A stretch of DNA of 64,000 nt from CAZZCU01 sp964652825. GTDB lineage: Bacteria > Bdellovibrionota_B > Oligoflexia > Oligoflexales > CAZZCU01. The notes under the pieces were generated by a model that made no database searches, was not told the DNA's origin, and worked only from the letters and a program-made list of their open reading frames with translations. The stretch spans positions 124,001 through 188,000 of the forward strand of contig CAZZCU010000002.1 in NCBI GenBank assembly GCA_964652825.1, read 5' to 3'. Both the position numbers and the translations under genes were made by a program. This document shows, in pieces, positions 61,473-64,000 of this stretch (its first letter is position 1; each line of letters starts with the position of its first letter).

Positions 61473-62408
61473 CTAAGCCGCGCCGAAATAAATATCCTGC
61501 TGTGTTTGTGGTGGCTCGGTATGAATCAAACCTGAATCGATTAGATATTTTTTCACTGCATAGCGCGTGTAGCGAATATTGTAGCGCTTAAGAACTTTGT
61601 AGATTTCAAACATCATAGCTTCCGCGGTCGGAATACGTCGATTTGCCGACAATGTTAATGTCGCTTTCAATAGCTTGCGCAATAGCACCTGCATCTTTGG
61701 ATCCGAACACACCACGCGCTCCAAAGGAATATTTTTCATGCCCTGCAAAATCTTGCCGCGATCCTGCGACGGCGGCACGGCTTTTACACCGGTGATTAAT
61801 TCAAACAGAATCAAACCCGAGCAATAGATATCGGTCTGGGGCACAATCGCCGCCTCGGTGATATGCTCCGGCGAGTAATAACCCGGCGTGCCGATCATGT
61901 AATTCTTGTAGTCTTCAATCTCCAGCTGACATGCCAGACCAAAATCCGTTACCAACACCCGACCGGTTTTCTCGATCATGACATTGGCCATCGATAAATC
62001 AGAATGAATCGTGTCATGCAAATGCAAATGATCAATGCCCTGCAGTATATCCATCACAATACTGAGCGCGACCAACGGTGGGATCTTGCGCACTTTCTTG
62101 AAAAAGTTGTGGCACGACCAACCCTCGACAAATTCAGTAACGATGTAACAATTTGGCGGCTCGAAACCGCTATCAAGATAACTAACGATATGCTTGTGAT
62201 GCAGGCGCGAGATAATCAAAAGCTCGCGATGAAATATACCCAAAAACTTGCGGCTGTTGGTAAAACGATCATGCAGAATTTTTACCGCTACCGTTTGACC
62301 GTTACGTTCGTCAATACCACGAAATACGCGTCCTAGACCACCGACGCCTACTTCCTCCAGGACCCGGTAGTTGCCAAACTTCTTGGGTATAGTTGCGGCT
62401 TCCGTCAA
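61473..62408 (-). CDS. Hanks-type Ser/Thr protein kinase with atypical catalytic loop
   Basis: The start is a TTG at 62406-62408 with GAGG 5 bases upstream. The 311-residue kinase has the P-loop GVGGLGRVF (21-29), ATP-binding K43, helix C Glu62 and DFG at 155-157. The catalytic loop is HSDLSMAN (135-142) rather than HRDLKxxN: the Asp137 and Asn142 are kept, but Arg is Ser136 and Lys is Ser139. It is a non-RD kinase lacking the catalytic-loop Lys; activity may be reduced. No membrane or PASTA domain. The YbjN-like gene lies 7 bases upstream on the same strand, so the two are probably an operon. Confidence 0.9.
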   Translation of the reverse strand: MTEAATIPKKFGNYRVLEEVGVGGLGRVFRGIDERNGQTVAVKILHDRFTNSRKFLGIFHRELLIISRLHHKHIVSYLDSGFEPPNCYIVTEFVEGWSCHNFFKKVRKIPPLVALSIVMDILQGIDHLHLHDTIHSDLSMANVMIEKTGRVLVTDFGLACQLEIEDYKNYMIGTPGYYSPEHITEAAIVPQTDIYCSGLILFELITGVKAVPPSQDRGKILQGMKNIPLERVVCSDPKMQVLLRKLLKATLTLSANRRIPTAEAMMFEIYKVLKRYNIRYTRYAVKKYLIDSGLIHTEPPQTQQDIYFGAA

Positions 62409-62415
62409 TGCATCC

Positions 62416-62859
62416 TCACGTCAAGAACTTTGTGCGAGGCTCAACGATTCGTCCCGAACTCCGTGATCGAACATAGATATCGTCGTACAGTAGCTCGGCG
62501 TAATAGCCGAGCACACCGAGCGCGTCCGCAAATTCCTCGTAAGGCAAATGATTGGCGAACAATTGAAGGGACAGAACGATACCCTGGTTATCATCAATAG
62601 CGAGCTTGACCATATGTGACATGTGATTTAACTGCAGCAAATAGCGGCTGAGATCACCACACACGCCGTTTTCCTCGGGCAACGCCACGTAAGGTCTGAC
62701 TTCCATTAAGACCCAAGACTCGGTGAGCGATATTGTCAGCGGATAAGAACGCTTATCACCCTGCCAACCCGACAACCAACATGCTTGTCCCAACTTATGG
62801 AATGTCCATCCATAGGCCTCGATATAGGACTCTAGCGTTGCCGGCGTCAGTCTGGACAT
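62416..62859 (-). CDS. YbjN-like protein paired with the kinase
   Basis: The start is the ATG at 62857-62859, giving 147 residues. It follows the YbjN / type III chaperone-like fold pattern: a helix with a Trp (LESYIEAYGWTFHKL), beta-strands (YPLTISLTESWVLMEVRPYV), then LLQLNHMSHMVKLAIDDNQGIVLSLQLF and a C-terminal helix with ALGVLGYYAELLYDD. YbjN proteins may act as chaperones or regulators. It could be a substrate or partner of the kinase that follows 7 bases later (inference). Confidence 0.7.
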   Translation of the reverse strand: MSRLTPATLESYIEAYGWTFHKLGQACWLSGWQGDKRSYPLTISLTESWVLMEVRPYVALPEENGVCGDLSRYLLQLNHMSHMVKLAIDDNQGIVLSLQLFANHLPYEEFADALGVLGYYAELLYDDIYVRSRSSGRIVEPRTKFLT

Positions 62860-62990
62860 ATGGCTACCAATGTAAATAGTTATTCTCAATAGGCTATCGA
62901 CTAAGCAGGCAACCGTCAACACTGGCTATATGCGCTCGGACGCGGTACAATATTTTTTTACAAATCCACAAAAAGAGCATCTTCCAGCTG

Positions 62991-63998
62991 ATGAAGCAGG
63001 ATCTTCGCATCGATGTTCATACTCACTTGGCCGGCACTGGGTGCTGTAGCTCAGGCTGTTGGATCGCGCCCAAATTCAAACGTCGTTACACCTTCCAGCT
63101 TTTGAAATTGCTATACGGTATCAGCAGCGAACAAATGCAAACCACTGTTGATGCCGACTGGGCGCAAATGCTCTCCGACGTTATCGCCGGCAGTCCGATC
63201 GATTTCGGCGTGGCGTTTGGCTTTGACGGTGCCTATCACGAAAACGACGGCACGCACCTAGCGGAAAAATCCCAGATGATTATTCCGGCGGAGTGGGTAT
63301 TCAAAGTCTGCCGACAACATACCAATCTGCTGCCCGGACCATCACTCAATCCGCATCGTCGCGATGCCATGCAACAACTGGAATATTGCCTGAGAGAAGG
63401 TGCTGTGCTGATCAAGTGGTTGCCGGCAGCGCAAGGCATCAATGCGGTATCACCGCGCTTAAACGACTTCTACAAATTGTTGGCACAAGCTCGCGTGCCT
63501 TTATTGATGCATATGGGTGGCGAACGAACGTTTGCCACCATTAAACCCGAAGCCAATGATGTCGAAACTATGCGCCCGGCACTGGACGCCGGCTGCACGG
63601 TGATCTGCGCGCACAGTGCTACTCGCCTGATTGGTACGAAGGAGTCGGATCAAATACCCCAGCTCCGACGGTTGCTGCAAGAGTATCCACACTTATGGCT
63701 GGATAATTCGGGCATGTGTAATCCGGGACGATTCACGCATGTGCCGGTGTTGGCGCAAGATCCTCTGCTGCGCGATCGCACCCTGTATGGCAGCGACTGG
63801 CCGGTACCAAGCAATGCCATCTATTATGTGAAGCAACTCGGCTTCAAAGAAGCATGGGCGATTGAGCGCGAGAAAAATCTTGTCAGCCGCGACGTAAAAA
63901 CCAAATTGGCATTGGGATATCCGGAAGCAACCCTGACACGCGCCAATCAAGTTCTGGCAAATCTCGCGCGCTGGACGCGAACATCCGCCGAAAGCTAA
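62991..63998 (+). CDS. Amidohydrolase superfamily protein (Amidohydro_2 type)
   Basis: The 335-residue protein is a TIM-barrel metal hydrolase of the 2-pyrone-dicarboxylate lactonase/ACMSD group. Metal-ligand motifs are DVHTHL (8-13), a Lys in VLIKWLPA, LLMHMGG, VICAHSAT and YGSDWPVP near the C-terminus, which carries the conserved Asp. The substrate cannot be named; the family includes decarboxylases and lactonases. A Cys-rich GTGCCSSGCW follows the first His motif, which is unusual. It diverges from the YbjN-kinase pair. Confidence 0.88.
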   Translation: MKQDLRIDVHTHLAGTGCCSSGCWIAPKFKRRYTFQLLKLLYGISSEQMQTTVDADWAQMLSDVIAGSPIDFGVAFGFDGAYHENDGTHLAEKSQMIIPAEWVFKVCRQHTNLLPGPSLNPHRRDAMQQLEYCLREGAVLIKWLPAAQGINAVSPRLNDFYKLLAQARVPLLMHMGGERTFATIKPEANDVETMRPALDAGCTVICAHSATRLIGTKESDQIPQLRRLLQEYPHLWLDNSGMCNPGRFTHVPVLAQDPLLRDRTLYGSDWPVPSNAIYYVKQLGFKEAWAIEREKNLVSRDVKTKLALGYPEATLTRANQVLANLARWTRTSAES

Positions 63999-64000
63999 CG

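Noticed and set aside
1..64000. tRNA or rRNA genes
   Set aside because: No segment with a recognisable tRNA 3' half and anticodon arm, or conserved rRNA sequence, was noticed by eye; a covariance-model scan would settle this.

Overview
The window comes from a diderm (Gram-negative) heterotrophic bacterium of mid-range GC. Evidence for an outer membrane includes a Tol operon (tolQ-tolR-tolA-like-tolB), a TamB/TamA-like pair with an Omp85 barrel, several lipobox proteins and barrel-like secreted proteins. The core genes (clpS-clpA, accD-folC, metH, purD, gltA, polA, tatC, hpf) are bacterial housekeeping genes of broadly proteobacterial type. The gene order and the many unfamiliar secreted proteins suggest a deep or poorly sampled lineage, for example Bdellovibrionota or a neighbouring group; this placement is inference. 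No rRNA, tRNA, CRISPR array or intact insertion sequence was recognised.

Layout. 1-10 kb: folC (start only) and accD, a small Cys-rich protein with its own promoter and terminator, a lipoprotein, marC and a stand-alone mraY. An AT-richer island follows (a lysozyme-like protein, a small membrane protein and a brnT-brnA toxin-antitoxin pair), bounded by a duplicated mraY 3' end, then clpS-clpA. 10-18 kb: a TSP3-like lipoprotein, orphan motA-motB, an XRE protein fused to a degenerate ImmA/IrrE domain, a membrane AraC regulator, a CheY-like receiver, a secreted three-repeat protein, a PilZ protein and a UbiD-family decarboxylase. 18-24.4 kb: a Lys-rich membrane protein, then the minus-strand genes purD-maf and ferredoxin-metH. 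24.5-34 kb: a plus-strand series of degenerate receiver/TPR protein, ExeA-like ATPase, TamB-like and TamA-like proteins. 34-40 kb: a secreted protein, a large helical-repeat protein ending in a HEPN-like RNase motif, an OmpA-like protein, and a FabH-like synthase convergent with a GDSL hydrolase. 40.7-45 kb: the Tol operon and an extremely acidic protein. 45-64 kb: secreted proteins, an EVE protein, gltA, polA-tatC, a strong inverted repeat, a subtilase, trhO, hpf, recD2, a GT39-type transferase, a dihaem cytochrome, a Ser/Thr kinase next to a YbjN-like protein, and an amidohydrolase.

How the genes work together. Envelope assembly is the main theme: Tol (envelope constriction), TamA/TamB (outer-membrane assembly or lipid transport), MraY (lipid II), TatC (export of folded proteins) and a GT-C glycosyltransferase. 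Signalling is dispersed (PilZ, two receivers, AraC, kinase) with no cognate histidine kinase in view. The overlap of a 2Fe-2S ferredoxin gene with metH suggests the ferredoxin supplies electrons for cobalamin reactivation.

The best candidates for undescribed biology are the 869-residue helical-repeat protein with an R-N-x3-H HEPN motif, the XRE/pseudo-ImmA regulator, the secreted protein with three paired-Cys repeats, the DUF3892-like/lysozyme-like fusion in the island, and the membrane-anchored histone-H1-like protein. Many start codons were reassigned from ribosome-binding-site and promoter positions; these are noted in each entry.
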